64,000 bases of DNA from Hydrogenophaga sp. (GTDB lineage: Bacteria > Pseudomonadota > Gammaproteobacteria > Burkholderiales > Burkholderiaceae_C). Both the position numbers and the translations under genes were made by a program. The stretch is from the NCBI RefSeq assembly GCF_030373245.1, contig NZ_JAUCZF010000002.1, positions 62,001 through 126,000 of the forward strand. Reading direction: 5' to 3'. A model generated the notes under the pieces. It did no database searches. It worked only from the letters and a program-made list of their open reading frames with translations, and was not told where the DNA came from. Of the stretch, positions 34,544 through 46,092 are shown one piece after another (the first letter of the stretch is position 1; each line of letters opens with the position of its first letter).

Positions 34544-35392
34544 CTACGCGTACCTCTTGCTCCGGAGATTGTTTTTCATCTCCTTGAGCAGTGGTTGCAG
34601 CTTTGTGCCACCGATGCGGAGCGCCAGGCAAGTGGCCACCACGTCGATCACCATGAGGTGCATCAGACGCGAGGTCATGGGGCTGTAGCGGTCGTAGCCT
34701 TCGGGGTGGTCGGCGGCGAGGTGGATGTGGGCGGCCTGTGCCAAGGGCGAGCCGCTGGTCGTGATGCAGATCACTGTGGCGCCGTGTTTGCGAGCGATGT
34801 CGGCCGCGTCCATCAGGTCGCGGGTGCGGCCCGAGTTGGACACGATCACCAGGCAGTCACCCGGGCTCAGCAGCGAAGCGCCCATCACCTGCATGTGACC
34901 GTCGCTGTAGGCGATGGCGTTGATGCCCAGGCGAAAAAACTTGTGCTGTGCGTCCTGCGCCACGATGCCCGAGTTGCCGGCTCCATAAAACTCGATGCGC
35001 CCGCGGTTTTTGTAGGTGGCGTACAGGGCGTCGACCGCCTTTTCCACCGCGTGCGCTGAGGCGTCGTTGCGGTATTTCAGAAAGGCCGCCACCGTGTTGT
35101 CGATCACCTTCACCAGCACGTCGCCCACCTTGTCGTCGGCGTCGACGCTGCGGTGGATGAAGGGCACACCTTCGCTGACCGTGCCGGCCAGCTTGAGTTT
35201 GAAGTCGGACAGACCGTCGTAACCCATGCTGCGGCAGAAGCGCACCACGGTGGGCTTGCTCACATGGGCGCGCAACGCGAGTTCGGTCACCGGCAGGCTG
35301 GCAAAAGTGCGCGGGTCGAGCAACACCAGTTTGCCCACACGCTGTTCAGCAGGTGCTAGCGACGGGAGGGAGGCTTTGATTCGGTCGAGCAT
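34544..35392 (-). CDS. hexR: MurR/RpiR family transcriptional regulator, HexR-like
   Basis: 282-aa regulator with an N-terminal RpiR helix-turn-helix ([21 protein letters not shown], about residues 38-58) and a C-terminal SIS sugar-phosphate domain ([30 protein letters not shown]). Such proteins sense keto-deoxy-phosphogluconate or related sugar phosphates; HexR controls Entner-Doudoroff and pentose phosphate genes. Divergent from transaldolase, with a palindrome between them, which fits that role. I start at ATG 35392; ATG 35419 adds nine residues and would place the palindrome inside the coding region. Confidence 0.85.
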   Translation of the reverse strand: MLDRIKASLPSLAPAEQRVGKLVLLDPRTFASLPVTELALRAHVSKPTVVRFCRSMGYDGLSDFKLKLAGTVSEGVPFIHRSVDADDKVGDVLVKVIDNTVAAFLKYRNDASAHAVEKAVDALYATYKNRGRIEFYGAGNSGIVAQDAQHKFFRLGINAIAYSDGHMQVMGASLLSPGDCLVIVSNSGRTRDLMDAADIARKHGATVICITTSGSPLAQAAHIHLAADHPEGYDRYSPMTSRLMHLMVIDVVATCLALRIGGTKLQPLLKEMKNNLRSKRYA

Positions 35393-35400
35393 GGCAAATG

Positions 35401-35413
35401 GTAACTTGGTTAC
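35401..35413. promoter_or_regulatory. Candidate operator of the HexR-type regulator
   Basis: Palindrome GTAAC-TTG-GTTAC in the short region between the divergent regulator and transaldolase starts, 46 bases before the tal ATG. It resembles the TGTAAT...ATTACA form described for HexR sites elsewhere. Position suits autoregulation plus control of tal; binding is not shown. Confidence 0.5.
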
Positions 35414-35459
35414 AGACATTCCCCGATTCGGTGAAACCCGGGGCACCGATAATCGAGGC

Positions 35460-36401
35460 ATGAACCAGCTTGAAGCCCTCAAACAATTCACCACGGTCGT
35501 GGCCGACACCGGCGACTTCAACCAGATCGCTGCTTACACGCCGCAGGACGCGACCACCAACCCGTCGCTCATCCTGAAAGCGGTGCAGAAGCCCGAATAC
35601 GCTCACTTGCTGCACGAGGTGGTGGCGCGCCACGGCGCCGAAGGTCTGGACGAGACCATGAACCGCCTGCTGGTGCGCTTCGGTGGCGAAATCCTCAAGA
35701 TCATTCCGGGTCGAGTCTCGACCGAGGTGGATGCCCGGTTGAGCTTTGACACCGAAGCCACGGTGAGCCGCGCGCGGCGCATCATTGATCTCTACCAGGG
35801 CGAGGGTGTGCATGTAGACCGTGTGCTGATCAAGATCGCCTCCACCTGGGAAGGCATCCAGGCGGCCGAGCGGCTGGAGCGCGACGGCATCCACACCAAC
35901 CTCACCTTGCTCTTCTCTTTTTCCCAGGCGGTGGCCTGCGGGCAGGCCAAGGTGCAACTGATTTCGCCGTTTGTGGGCCGTATTTACGACTGGTACAAAA
36001 AGAATGCTGGCGCCACATGGGACGAGGCCGCCATGGCGGGCGCCAATGACCCGGGTGTGAAGTCGGTGCGCGCCATCTACAACTTCTACAAAAAACACGG
36101 TATCGCCACCGAAGTGATGGGCGCAAGCTTTCGCAATCTGGGCCAGATCACGGCGCTGGCTGGCTGCGACCTGCTCACCATCAGCCCCGACCTGTTGTCC
36201 CAGCTGGCCGCCAGCGACGCCCCGCTGACCCGGGCGCTCGGCGCCGATGCGACCAAAGCCATGGACATCCCTTTCGTCCAGTACGACGAAGCCGCGTTCC
36301 GCTTCGCCCTGAACGAAGACGCGATGGCCACCGAGAAGCTGGCCGAAGGCATCCGCGCCTTCGTGGCCGACACGATCAAGCTGGAAGCCATGATGAAGTG
36401 A
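35460..36401 (+). CDS. tal: Transaldolase
   Basis: 313-aa cytosolic enzyme of the non-oxidative pentose phosphate pathway, exchanging a three-carbon unit between sedoheptulose 7-phosphate and glyceraldehyde 3-phosphate. The Schiff-base lysine is K125 in [12 protein letters not shown]. Other blocks are [10 protein letters not shown] near the N-terminus and [14 protein letters not shown]. The length is the classical TalB type, not the short TalC/FSA. Start ATG 35460; the longer open frame upstream runs antisense to the regulator gene. A bidirectional terminator follows. Confidence 0.96.
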   Translation: MNQLEALKQFTTVVADTGDFNQIAAYTPQDATTNPSLILKAVQKPEYAHLLHEVVARHGAEGLDETMNRLLVRFGGEILKIIPGRVSTEVDARLSFDTEATVSRARRIIDLYQGEGVHVDRVLIKIASTWEGIQAAERLERDGIHTNLTLLFSFSQAVACGQAKVQLISPFVGRIYDWYKKNAGATWDEAAMAGANDPGVKSVRAIYNFYKKHGIATEVMGASFRNLGQITALAGCDLLTISPDLLSQLAASDAPLTRALGADATKAMDIPFVQYDEAAFRFALNEDAMATEKLAEGIRAFVADTIKLEAMMK

Positions 36402-36422
36402 GCGCTTTCCGGCGCTCCCAAG

Positions 36423-36456
36423 AAAAAACCCCGCGAAGCGATTCGCGGGGTTTTTT
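36423..36456. terminator. Bidirectional terminator between tal and groEL
   Basis: Stem CCCCGCGAA (36429-36437) / TTCGCGGGG (36442-36450), loop GCGA, six A before and six T after. It ends tal on plus and groEL on minus. The 135 bases from here to the groEL stop contain no recognisable gene. Confidence 0.88.
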
Positions 36457-36591
36457 CTTGGTGTCTTGTCGGCAAGCAGTGATGCATTCCGACGCAGCAT
36501 GAGACGCCAGGCCAAGGCGCGAGGGCGTAGACAGTGGCAGCGCCACGGCAAGCCCTTGCAACGCCGGCATGGCGTCTCAGGCAATTAGCAA

Positions 36592-38579
<1,988 letters not shown>

Positions 38580-38676
38580 TGCATCTCCTGAAATAGAACG
38601 GTTGGTATGGACTCACATCGGTTCACCGCACCCGAACGGGGTGCCTGAGACCGTTGATCGACTTGGAGGGGTGGTG

Positions 38677-38703
38677 TTAGCACTCCTCTCCAGCGAGTGC
38701 TAA
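38677..38703 (-). promoter_or_regulatory. CIRCE element (HrcA operator) of groESL
   Basis: Perfect match to the CIRCE consensus: TTAGCACTC, nine bases, GAGTGCTAA. It starts at the last base of the -10 hexamer, so HrcA bound here would block transcription start. HrcA itself is not encoded in this window. Confidence 0.95.
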
Positions 38704-38731
38704 TGATAAGGGCGGGATGGGGCCTTTTCAA
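38703..38731 (-). promoter_or_regulatory. Sigma-70-type promoter of groESL
   Basis: -35 TTGAAA (38726-38731), 17-base spacer, -10 TATCAT (38703-38708). A heat-shock sigma reading (CTTGAAA with CCCCAT) fails because the two boxes are only three bases apart. Confidence 0.7.
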
Positions 38732-38805
38732 GACCGGAGGGTCTTTTTTGCGGCAACAGACTTTCTCCCGGGCCGCGGAAAGGCCGCCAAGCGGCTGCGC
38801 CAGGG

Positions 38806-39609
38806 TCAGAAATGCGCCAGGTAGCCGCCGTCTACCACGATCACCTGCCCGGTGATGTAACTGCCCGCCTGGCTGGCCAGGAAAACAGCGGCACCGGACA
38901 CTTCTTCGGGTTTCCCCCAGCGGCCCAGGGAGCTGCGCTGTTGTAGCCAGGCCAGCGTCTGCGGGTCTTGCACCAAGCTGGCATTGGCCTCAGTGGCGAA
39001 ATAACCGGGGGCAATGGCGTTGACGGTGATGCCGTGCGGGCCGAGCTCGGCGGCCAGCGCCCGGGTCATGGCTTCCAGGCCACCTTTGGCCGTGGTGTAT
39101 GCGGCATCACCGGCGCGCGCAATCGGGCCGGCGATGGAGGTGATGTTGATGATGCGGCCGCTGCCCTGTGCGCGCATGGTGGTTGCGACCTCGCGGCTCA
39201 GCTGCCAGGCCGACACGAGGTTGCTCTCCAGCAGGTCCCGCAAGGCCTTCGCAGGCAGCTCGGTCAGCGCCTGGCGACGGCGCTGGCCGACGTTGTTGAC
39301 CAGCACATCGAGCCGACCATCGGACGCCAGCACCCGGTCTATGGCGCTGCGTGCGGCGGTTTCATCGGTCACATCAAAGGGCAAGGCGTGCCCGCTCCCG
39401 CCTGCGGCCTGGCCGGCGGCGTTCACCCGGGCTACCGCGCCGAGCAGCGACTGCGGGTCACGGCCATTGATCCACACCTTGGCCCCATGAGCGGCCAGAC
39501 CGCAGGCCATGGCCAGACCCAGCCCGCGGCTGGCCCCCGTGAGCAGGGCTGTCTGGCCGCGCAGGGAGAAAAGGGCGTCGAACGGGGTGTCGGGAGCGGC
39601 AGCGGTCAC
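38806..39609 (-). CDS. SDR family oxidoreductase (gluconate 5-dehydrogenase-like)
   Basis: 267-aa classical short-chain dehydrogenase. Cofactor loop TGASRGLG (about 24-31), NNVG block, and catalytic tetrad N130, S158, Y171, K175 (TSIAG and YTTAKGG). Closest by eye to gluconate 5-dehydrogenase/IdnO-like enzymes, with the C-terminal ITGQVIVVDGGY of the family. Substrate cannot be fixed. It follows the histidine kinase on the same strand after 48 bases, so the two may be co-transcribed. Confidence 0.85.
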   Translation of the reverse strand: MTAAAPDTPFDALFSLRGQTALLTGASRGLGLAMACGLAAHGAKVWINGRDPQSLLGAVARVNAAGQAAGGSGHALPFDVTDETAARSAIDRVLASDGRLDVLVNNVGQRRRQALTELPAKALRDLLESNLVSAWQLSREVATTMRAQGSGRIINITSIAGPIARAGDAAYTTAKGGLEAMTRALAAELGPHGITVNAIAPGYFATEANASLVQDPQTLAWLQQRSSLGRWGKPEEVSGAAVFLASQAGSYITGQVIVVDGGYLAHF

Positions 39610-39657
39610 GCGTGGATTATGGCCGCGCGAGGCGGCCGCCCGCTTCCAGGACCAGGC

Positions 39658-41733
39658 TCAGAGCGATAGCTCGGCCATGGCGGAGCGAGGGAAGTCCAGC
39701 TCAGGTTCCAGGCCCTCGAAGGGCAGGGTGAAGAAGAAGGTGCAGCCTTCGTCGATCGATGTTTCGGCCCATATCCGGCCGTTGTGGCGTTCGATGATGC
39801 GCTGGGCCAGGGCCAGGCCAGTGCCGGTGCCTTCAAAATCCATCGAGTGGTGCTGTCGCTGAAACATCACGAACAGGTTGTGTGCCTTGGCCAGGTCAAA
39901 GCCGACGCCGTTGTCACGCACATAAAAGGTTCGGCCGCCCACCGGGTTGACTTTCCAGCCCACCTCGATGCGCGCGTGTTCACGCGGTCGGGTGTACTTC
40001 ACCGAATTGCCCAGCAGGTTGCTCCAGGCCTGGGCGAGCAGCATCGCGTCGCCGCGAACCACGGGCAGGTCGTCCTCAATCACCCATTCGATGGAGCGCT
40101 CGGGGTTTTCCTGCTTGAGATGAGCCATGACGCTTTCGAGCAGCGGCGCCAGGGGCACTGGCTGAGCTTCCACCGCCACCCGGCCCAGACGCGCGTATTC
40201 GAGCAAACCTTCGATCATGTGACTCATGCGCTTGCTCGACTTGGCGATGCTGCTGAGGTACTGCATCGCCAGTTTGTCGGTGGTGTCGCCCATGTGTTCG
40301 ATCAGCAGGCTCACAAAGCTGGCGATGTGGCGCAGCGGCGCGCGCAGGTCGTGCGACACCATGTGCGAGAACACATCGAGGTCTTTGTTGGCGGCCACCA
40401 GTTGCTGCGTGCGTTCGGCCACGCGCTTTTCAAGCTCGCGATTGAGGTCGTTCATCACGTCCTCCAGGCTTTTGGCCGCCGTCATGTCGCGGGTGATCGC
40501 AGACAGACCTTGAAGCTCGCCGGCTTCGTTGCGCAGAGCAGTCAGCACGGTGTGGGCCCAGAAGCGCGAGCCATCGTCGCGCAGTCGCCAGCCACGCGTT
40601 TCCCACTGGCCATGAGCCTGGGCCAAGCGCATCACCTGGCTCGCATCGACCTCGTCCTCGCCGCCGTTGCCGGTGGCCAGCAGCTCGGTGTACGACTTGC
40701 CCAGCATTTGCGAACGGCTGTGGCCATGCAGGCGCTGGGCACTCTCGGTCCAGTCGGAGACAACGCCCTGGGCGTCGACGAAGTAGATGCAGTAGTCCTG
40801 GATCGCGTCGACCATCAGGCGGTATCGCTGCTCGCTCTGGAACAGCTCGGCATTGCGTTCGCGCACGCGCTCCTCCAGATCGCGGTTGGCCTCCAGCACA
40901 AACTCTTCGGTGCGCTTGCGGTCGGTGATGTCGTGCAGCTCGATGAAAATGCCCTCGACCACGTTCTTTTGCACATCGGGGATGTAGTGGATTTCATGGA
41001 AGCTGCGGGTACCGTCGGCGGCAACGTGTTCGGCTTCAAATTTCTTGGAGACACCGTTGAGCGCCTCGGCCACATGAGGCAGGATCTCTGGCAGCTCGGC
41101 TGCTGCCACCGTCTGACTCAGGTGCAGACCCACCATCTCGCCGGCCAGTCGGCCCTGGCTCATGGCATGGGCGGTGTTGGCAAACTGGCAGATCAGGTCT
41201 TTGTCGTAGTAGGCAAGCTGCACCGGAATGCGGTCGGTGATGGACTGCAGGAATCCATCGTGTGCAGCCAGCCGCTCTTCCACAGCGCGACGCGCGCCGA
41301 TGTCTTGCACCATGGTGTTGCAGTAAAGAAAGTTGCCGGCTGCGTCCCACACCGGCGTGGAGCTGAGCAGGGCGTGCAGGGGAGTGCCATCGCGCCGCCG
41401 AATGGTCAGCTCCAGTGCCGTGCTCTGACCTTGGTCACTGAGCTCTGCCATTCGTGCGCGGATGGCAGGGTGCCACTCGGCATCAACAAAACTGAGCACC
41501 TGCGGCTGACCCGAAAGGTCGACCTTGGAGAATCCAAGCCAGCCCCTGAGGGTCTGGTTGATGTTGACCACTCGCAGATCGGCGTCGATGGACAGGTAGC
41601 CGCAGGGCGCCTGCTCGTACAGGGACTCGGCGCGAGCCAGCGCTTGCTCCAGCGCCTGGATGCGTTCGGCGGCCGAAGGCATTGCATCGTTGGTGGGCGA
41701 TGCGCTCGGGTCCAGGCAATCGTTGGTTGGCAT
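39658..41733 (-). CDS. Multi-PAS sensor histidine kinase
   Basis: 691-aa soluble kinase with no membrane helix. Three PAS/PAC sensor modules at about residues 30-150, 160-275 and 300-420, the second followed by a coiled linker. HisKA has phospho-acceptor H461 in FSHMVSHDLRAPLRH. The HATPase domain has N-box SNLLGNSVKY, G1 DNGVGFD (607-613) and G2 GTGTGL (635-640). It resembles cyanobacterial-phytochrome-like or hybrid-less kinases that pair with unlinked response regulators; no regulator is adjacent. The signal is unknown; no bilin cysteine or heme motif is recognisable. Confidence 0.9.
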   Translation of the reverse strand: MPTNDCLDPSASPTNDAMPSAAERIQALEQALARAESLYEQAPCGYLSIDADLRVVNINQTLRGWLGFSKVDLSGQPQVLSFVDAEWHPAIRARMAELSDQGQSTALELTIRRRDGTPLHALLSSTPVWDAAGNFLYCNTMVQDIGARRAVEERLAAHDGFLQSITDRIPVQLAYYDKDLICQFANTAHAMSQGRLAGEMVGLHLSQTVAAAELPEILPHVAEALNGVSKKFEAEHVAADGTRSFHEIHYIPDVQKNVVEGIFIELHDITDRKRTEEFVLEANRDLEERVRERNAELFQSEQRYRLMVDAIQDYCIYFVDAQGVVSDWTESAQRLHGHSRSQMLGKSYTELLATGNGGEDEVDASQVMRLAQAHGQWETRGWRLRDDGSRFWAHTVLTALRNEAGELQGLSAITRDMTAAKSLEDVMNDLNRELEKRVAERTQQLVAANKDLDVFSHMVSHDLRAPLRHIASFVSLLIEHMGDTTDKLAMQYLSSIAKSSKRMSHMIEGLLEYARLGRVAVEAQPVPLAPLLESVMAHLKQENPERSIEWVIEDDLPVVRGDAMLLAQAWSNLLGNSVKYTRPREHARIEVGWKVNPVGGRTFYVRDNGVGFDLAKAHNLFVMFQRQHHSMDFEGTGTGLALAQRIIERHNGRIWAETSIDEGCTFFFTLPFEGLEPELDFPRSAMAELSL

Positions 41734-41852
41734 GTTCAGGGCTCCAGATCGGTAGATGGTCTGCGGACCAAGGTCGTGCAGGTCTTATCGGAAGCGCAGG
41801 GGAAAAATTCAGGATTTGTTGCCCCGCAACGGGTTCGCGTGTGACACAGGCA

Positions 41853-41883
41853 ACAAAAAGCCCCTGGCGAAGACCAGGGGCTT
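41853..41883 (-). terminator. Rho-independent terminator of metK
   Basis: Minus strand AAGCCCCTGG / CCAGGGGCTT with a six-base loop, followed by TTTTTG, 43 bases after the metK stop. It also separates metK from the kinase gene downstream. Confidence 0.85.
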
Positions 41884-41925
41884 GTTCGGTGTGATTGCCT
41901 TTGACTTACCCGGCGAGGGCGGATG

Positions 41926-43110
41926 TCATTTCAGGCCGGCCGCCGCACGCAAGACAGAGGCTTTGTCTGTTCTTTCCCAGGTGAATTCGGGTTCTTCGCG
42001 GCCGAAGTGGCCGTAGGCGGCGGTTTTCTCGTAGATCGGGCGCAGCAGATCCAGCATCTGAACAATGCCCTTGGGGCGCAGATCGAAGTGTTCGTTGACC
42101 AGGGCGGCGATCTTGTCGTCCGGGATCACGCCGGTGCCTTCGGTGTAGACAGTGATGTTCATCGGACGGGCGACGCCGATGGCGTAGGCCACCTGCACCT
42201 GACACTGGCGGGCCAGGCCGGCGGCGACCACGTTTTTGGCCACATAGCGTGCCGCGTAGGCGGCCGAGCGGTCGACCTTGCTCGGGTCCTTGCCGCTGAA
42301 GGCACCGCCGCCGTGGGGGCAGGCACCGCCGTAGGTGTCCACGATGATCTTGCGCCCGGTCAGGCCGCAGTCGCCCTGCGGACCGCCAATCACGAAGCGC
42401 CCGGTCGGGTTGATCAGGTACTTGGTGTCCTTCAGCCATTCGTTGGGGAGCACCGGCTTGATGATCTCTTCGATAACCGCCTCGATGAAGCTGGCCTTCA
42501 TCTTGGTGGCGGTTTCGCTCTGGTCCGGGCTGTGTTGAGTGGACAGCACCACGGTGTCGATACTGTGTGGCTTGCCGTCCACATAGCGCATGGTGACCTG
42601 GCTCTTGGCGTCCGGGCGCAGGAAAGGCAGGCGGCCGTCTTTGCGCAGTTGGGCCTGGCGCTCCACCAGTCGGTGCGCGTAATAGATCGGCGCGGGCATG
42701 AGCTCGGGCGTTTCGTCGCAGGCGTAGCCGAACATCAGGCCCTGATCGCCAGCGCCGATGTTGAGGTGATCGTCGGACGCGTGGTCCACGCCCTGTGCGA
42801 TGTCGTTGCTCTGCTTGTCGTAGCAGACCATGACCGCACAGCCTTTGTAGTCGATGCCGTACTCGGTGTTGTCGTAGCCGATACGCTGGATGGTGTCGCG
42901 CGTGACCTGGATGTAGTCGACGTGGGCGTTGGTGGTGATCTCGCCCGCGAGCACGACCAGACCGGTGTTGGTCAGGGTCTCGGCGGCCACGCGGCTGCGC
43001 GGGTCCTGTTTGAAGATGGCGTCCAGGATGGCATCGGAAATCTGATCGGCCACCTTGTCGGGATGGCCTTCAGAGACGGATTCGGACGTGAAGAGAAAGT
43101 CGTTCGCCAT
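41926..43110 (-). CDS. metK: S-adenosylmethionine synthase
   Basis: 394-aa methionine adenosyltransferase making SAM from methionine and ATP in the cytosol. Canonical [21 protein letters not shown] start, catalytic-loop [12 protein letters not shown], phosphate-binding [16 protein letters not shown], and C-terminal FTWERTD. Length normal. Its leader (43111-43256) is shared with a divergent acyltransferase gene. I looked for a SAM- or SAH-type riboswitch there and found no convincing match. Confidence 0.97.
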   Translation of the reverse strand: MANDFLFTSESVSEGHPDKVADQISDAILDAIFKQDPRSRVAAETLTNTGLVVLAGEITTNAHVDYIQVTRDTIQRIGYDNTEYGIDYKGCAVMVCYDKQSNDIAQGVDHASDDHLNIGAGDQGLMFGYACDETPELMPAPIYYAHRLVERQAQLRKDGRLPFLRPDAKSQVTMRYVDGKPHSIDTVVLSTQHSPDQSETATKMKASFIEAVIEEIIKPVLPNEWLKDTKYLINPTGRFVIGGPQGDCGLTGRKIIVDTYGGACPHGGGAFSGKDPSKVDRSAAYAARYVAKNVVAAGLARQCQVQVAYAIGVARPMNITVYTEGTGVIPDDKIAALVNEHFDLRPKGIVQMLDLLRPIYEKTAAYGHFGREEPEFTWERTDKASVLRAAAGLK

Positions 43111-43256
43111 GTAGATAAACTCCGGTTAGGTTGATCGGCGTTGCCGGCCTGTCGGAGTTCGGCGAACGCTTTAGCGGAATTTATGAATCGCCCCGCAATT
43201 AGTTCAGTAACTCGGCGATAGGGCGATTTTAGAGCAATTTGAATCGACCTTTGTCC

Positions 43257-44180
43257 ATGGCCGGTTGCGCCCCTGGCCGATCCGCTGTGACCTCCCCTCT
43301 CGATGGACGTCTCCTGAACACCGTGTTGCGCAGTCTGTTTGTTGCCGTGAGTCACTTCCCCCTGCCGGTGCTGCATGGCATGGGCTGGTGCCTGGGCTGG
43401 GCCAGTTTTTTGTTGTCGCCGCGCTACCGGCGCCGACTGTTTGCCCACGCAGCACAGGCCGGCGTTTCGCGCCGCGTTGCGCTGTCGTCGGTGGGAGAGT
43501 CGGGCAAGCTGGTGGCCGAATTGCCACGGTTGTGGCTGGGCCGGCCTGTGCGGGTGGGCTGGGAGGGTGCGGCCTGCATCGAGGCCGCTCAGGCGCACGG
43601 CTCGGGTGTGCTGTTTCTGACGCCGCACCTGGGCTGCTTTGAGATCACCGCACAGGCCTACGCCCAGCGGTTTGGCGCTGCGCAACCGGTCACGGTGTTG
43701 TACCGGCCAGCGCGCCAGGCATGGCTGAGCGAGCTCATGGTCACTGCGCGCGACCGACCTGGCCTGCACACCGCGGCCACCACACTGGCCGGCGTGAAGC
43801 AGCTGATCAAGGCGCTGAAGTCAGGTCAGGCGGTCGGTCTGCTGCCTGACCAGGTGCCGCCGCAGGGGCAGGGTGTGTGGGCGCCCTTTTTTGGCCGCGA
43901 TGCCTACACCATGACGCTGTCGGCCCGACTTGCCCAAACGGCCGGTGCGCAACTGGTGCTGATCTGGGGGGAGCGTCTGAGCTGGGGGCGTGGCTACCTG
44001 GTGCACGTGCGGACCTTCGATGCGGCACACGAACGCCCGCTATCGGCCGACCCCCAGGCAGCGGCTCGCCAGATCAACGAGGCCATGGAGCGGCTGGTGC
44101 GAGAATGCCCGCGGCAGTACCTGTGGTCGTACGACCGCTACAAGGCACCGAAAGCGCCACCTGCGCTGCCCGGGACCTGA
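43257..44180 (+). CDS. LpxL/HtrB-family lysophospholipid acyltransferase, copy 1
   Basis: 307-aa inner-membrane acyltransferase of the late lipid A family. Catalytic HxxxxE is H124-E129 in TPHLGCFE; LLPDQVPPQGQGVWAPFFG is the family block downstream. These enzymes add secondary acyl chains to lipid A. Start is uncertain: TTG 43239, ATG 43257 or GTG 43287; I use the ATG. It is followed 39 bases later by a second member. The tandem pair in Burkholderiales probably supplies two acylation specificities, which is inference. Confidence 0.88.
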   Translation: MAGCAPGRSAVTSPLDGRLLNTVLRSLFVAVSHFPLPVLHGMGWCLGWASFLLSPRYRRRLFAHAAQAGVSRRVALSSVGESGKLVAELPRLWLGRPVRVGWEGAACIEAAQAHGSGVLFLTPHLGCFEITAQAYAQRFGAAQPVTVLYRPARQAWLSELMVTARDRPGLHTAATTLAGVKQLIKALKSGQAVGLLPDQVPPQGQGVWAPFFGRDAYTMTLSARLAQTAGAQLVLIWGERLSWGRGYLVHVRTFDAAHERPLSADPQAAARQINEAMERLVRECPRQYLWSYDRYKAPKAPPALPGT

Positions 44181-44219
44181 GAGACACTTGCCAGTTGCCA
44201 TCTGTAGCGCCCATCCGAC

Positions 44220-45143
44220 TTGACGCCCGACGCTTCCTCCCCCTCTTCACCGAACAAGCCCGCGCGCTGGAGCAACCGCCTGGGGCTGGGTTGCATGCGG
44301 GCGCTTGCCAACTTGCCGCTGCCCTGGGTGCGTGGCCTGGGGTGGTTGCTGGGGCAGGTCTTGCATCTGGTGGCGGCGCGGCGGCGACGCATCGCCCGCA
44401 CCAACTGGGCACTGTGCTTTCCGCACACCACCCAGCGCCAGACCCGCCAGGCGGTCCGGCGCCACTTTGTGTATTTCGCCCAGGCCTGGCTGGACCGCAG
44501 CTGGCTGTGGGAGGGCGAGCCGGAGCGGGTCCGGCGCCGCATCACCCTGAGTGGTGACGTCCAAGCCCTGGCAGGGCAGACGCCGACGGTGTTGTTCGCG
44601 CCGCATTTTGTGGGCATGGACGCTGGCTGGACTGGACTCACAGCCCATCTGGAGCGCCGATGCTGTGGTATCTACGCCGCTCAGCTCAACCCCGATGTGG
44701 ACCGCTGGATGGCCCACGGCCGTCAGCGCTTTGGCAACCCGCACATTGTGGCCCGGCGCCAGGGCCTCAAGCCGCTGGTGGCGGCCTTGCGGGCTGGAGA
44801 ACCCTTGTACCTGCTGCCCGACATGGACTACGGAGCACGCGACTCGGTGTTCGTGCCGTTTTTTGGTGTGCCGGCCGCCACCATCACCTCACTCTCGCGC
44901 TTCGCCAGGCTGGCCGACGCACTTGTGGTTCCGATCGTCACCCGACTCACCCCGTCGGGCTACGAGGTCATGGTCATGCCGCCTTGGCAGGACTACCCGA
45001 CGCGCGACGCCACCGCCGACACGGCCGAGATGAACCGCCGGCTGGAGGCCTTCATCGCCACCATGCCCGAGCAGTACTACTGGGTGCACAAAAGGTTCAA
45101 GAACCGTCCGCCGGGCGAGCCCGGGGTGTACGGCCGGGACTGA
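44220..45143 (+). CDS. LpxL/HtrB-family lysophospholipid acyltransferase, copy 2
   Basis: 307-aa member with catalytic HxxxxD at H129-D134 (APHFVGMD), unlike HxxxxE in copy 1; both forms are known in the family. The N-terminal block LPLPWVRGLGWLLGQVLH and YLLPDMDYGARDSVFVPFFG support LpxL/LpxM type. The first possible start is TTG 44220 because an in-frame stop lies at 44205; without it the family N-terminus would be lost. Tandem with copy 1, same strand. Gap 45144-45275 to engB holds nothing recognisable. Confidence 0.88.
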   Translation: MTPDASSPSSPNKPARWSNRLGLGCMRALANLPLPWVRGLGWLLGQVLHLVAARRRRIARTNWALCFPHTTQRQTRQAVRRHFVYFAQAWLDRSWLWEGEPERVRRRITLSGDVQALAGQTPTVLFAPHFVGMDAGWTGLTAHLERRCCGIYAAQLNPDVDRWMAHGRQRFGNPHIVARRQGLKPLVAALRAGEPLYLLPDMDYGARDSVFVPFFGVPAATITSLSRFARLADALVVPIVTRLTPSGYEVMVMPPWQDYPTRDATADTAEMNRRLEAFIATMPEQYYWVHKRFKNRPPGEPGVYGRD

Positions 45144-45275
45144 GTCCGGCGGGTTTCGGGCCCGTTTGCAGTCAGAAAACTGGTGTGAACCGGCCCTGGT
45201 CACGGCCGGCATCCAGCGCCCAGATGGGCGCTCACTTCACCGCGTTCGAAATCAGAAAAACAGGATGAAAAGGCC

Positions 45276-46019
45276 TTAGTCCAACGCTGGCGGTTCGGCC
45301 TCTTCCTCGCTCACGCCATCTTCATGTGCCCAGCCCCACAGCAGCGTGGCCACCTCGTCCAGGCCCTGCTTCTTGAGTGCCGAAAAAAGGCGTGCCTCGC
45401 CGCCTCCGCATTGCAGCCGCGCAATCGACAAAGCCTTGTTGGCTTCTGTGCGGGTGAGCTTGTCGGCCTTGGTGAGCAGGATCAGGAACTTCATCCCCTG
45501 CTCCACCCGCGGGCGGATCACCTCCAGAAGGATCTCGTCGAGCTCGGTCAGGCCCAGGCGCGGATCGCACAGCAGCACCACCGCCTTGAGATTTTTGCGA
45601 GTGATCAGGTAATTGCCCATCACCCGCTGCCAGCGCAGCTTGGCCTCACGCGGAACCGCAGCGTAGCCGTAGCCCGGCAGGTCGGCCAGCACGGCGTCGT
45701 GTACGCCCTGCTTGCCGAGCGAAAACAGGTTGATGCTCTGGGTACGGCCAGGCGTTTTGGACGCAAAAGCAAGTCGTTTTTGCTGGGTGAGCGTGTTGAT
45801 GCAGGTGGATTTGCCCGCATTGGATCGGCCCACGAAGGCGATCTCCGGCAGATCCAAGGCCGGCAAGTGCTCCAGCTGCGGTGCGGTGGTGAGGAAGCGG
45901 GCAGTGTGCAGCCAGCCGTGCGCGATTTTGGCCTCGGGGTTCACCGCCAGTGGCTTTGCCGCAGGTCCCCCGCGGGTCGGCTTCTGGGCAGGGCGGGCGG
46001 GGGCGGAGGTTTGCGTCAT
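45276..46019 (-). CDS. engB: Ribosome biogenesis GTPase YsxC/EngB
   Basis: 247-aa GTPase for late large-subunit assembly. G1 GRSNAGKST, G2/T around TPGRTQ, G3 DLPGYGYA, G4 TKADK, and G5 SALK. A 30-residue basic N-terminal extension precedes ARFLTTAPQLEHLP; the acidic C-terminus is Glu-rich. Divergent from the cytochrome c gene with about 110 bases between starts. Length a little above typical because of both tails. Confidence 0.95.
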   Translation of the reverse strand: MTQTSAPARPAQKPTRGGPAAKPLAVNPEAKIAHGWLHTARFLTTAPQLEHLPALDLPEIAFVGRSNAGKSTCINTLTQQKRLAFASKTPGRTQSINLFSLGKQGVHDAVLADLPGYGYAAVPREAKLRWQRVMGNYLITRKNLKAVVLLCDPRLGLTELDEILLEVIRPRVEQGMKFLILLTKADKLTRTEANKALSIARLQCGGGEARLFSALKKQGLDEVATLLWGWAHEDGVSEEEAEPPALD

Positions 46020-46068
46020 AGTCGGTTATCCCGGGAAAGCCGGGTCTGCCATTGTAAAATTGAATGTC

Positions 46069-46092
46069 TGCGGCAAAGAGTGCCGCATTTTT
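46069..46092 (+). other. Hairpin with T run in the cytochrome c4 leader
   Basis: TGCGGCA-AAGAG-TGCCGCA followed by TTTTTG, just after a -10-like TAAAAT (46055-46060). It lies in the 5' leader on the plus strand, 38 bases before the cytochrome ATG. As it would start almost at +1, a 5' message-stabilising hairpin is more likely than termination. Confidence 0.45.

Noticed and set aside
38703..38731. Heat-shock sigma-32 promoter for groESL
   Set aside because: CTTGAAA and CCCCAT are only three bases apart, so the usual 11-16 base spacing is not met; a sigma-70 reading fits with 17 bases.
39784..41844. 686-codon open frame antisense to the histidine kinase
   Set aside because: Antisense shadow; composition unlike any protein.
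43111..43256. SAM- or SAH-type riboswitch upstream of metK
   Set aside because: No match by eye to the known consensus cores; only an AT-rich leader.
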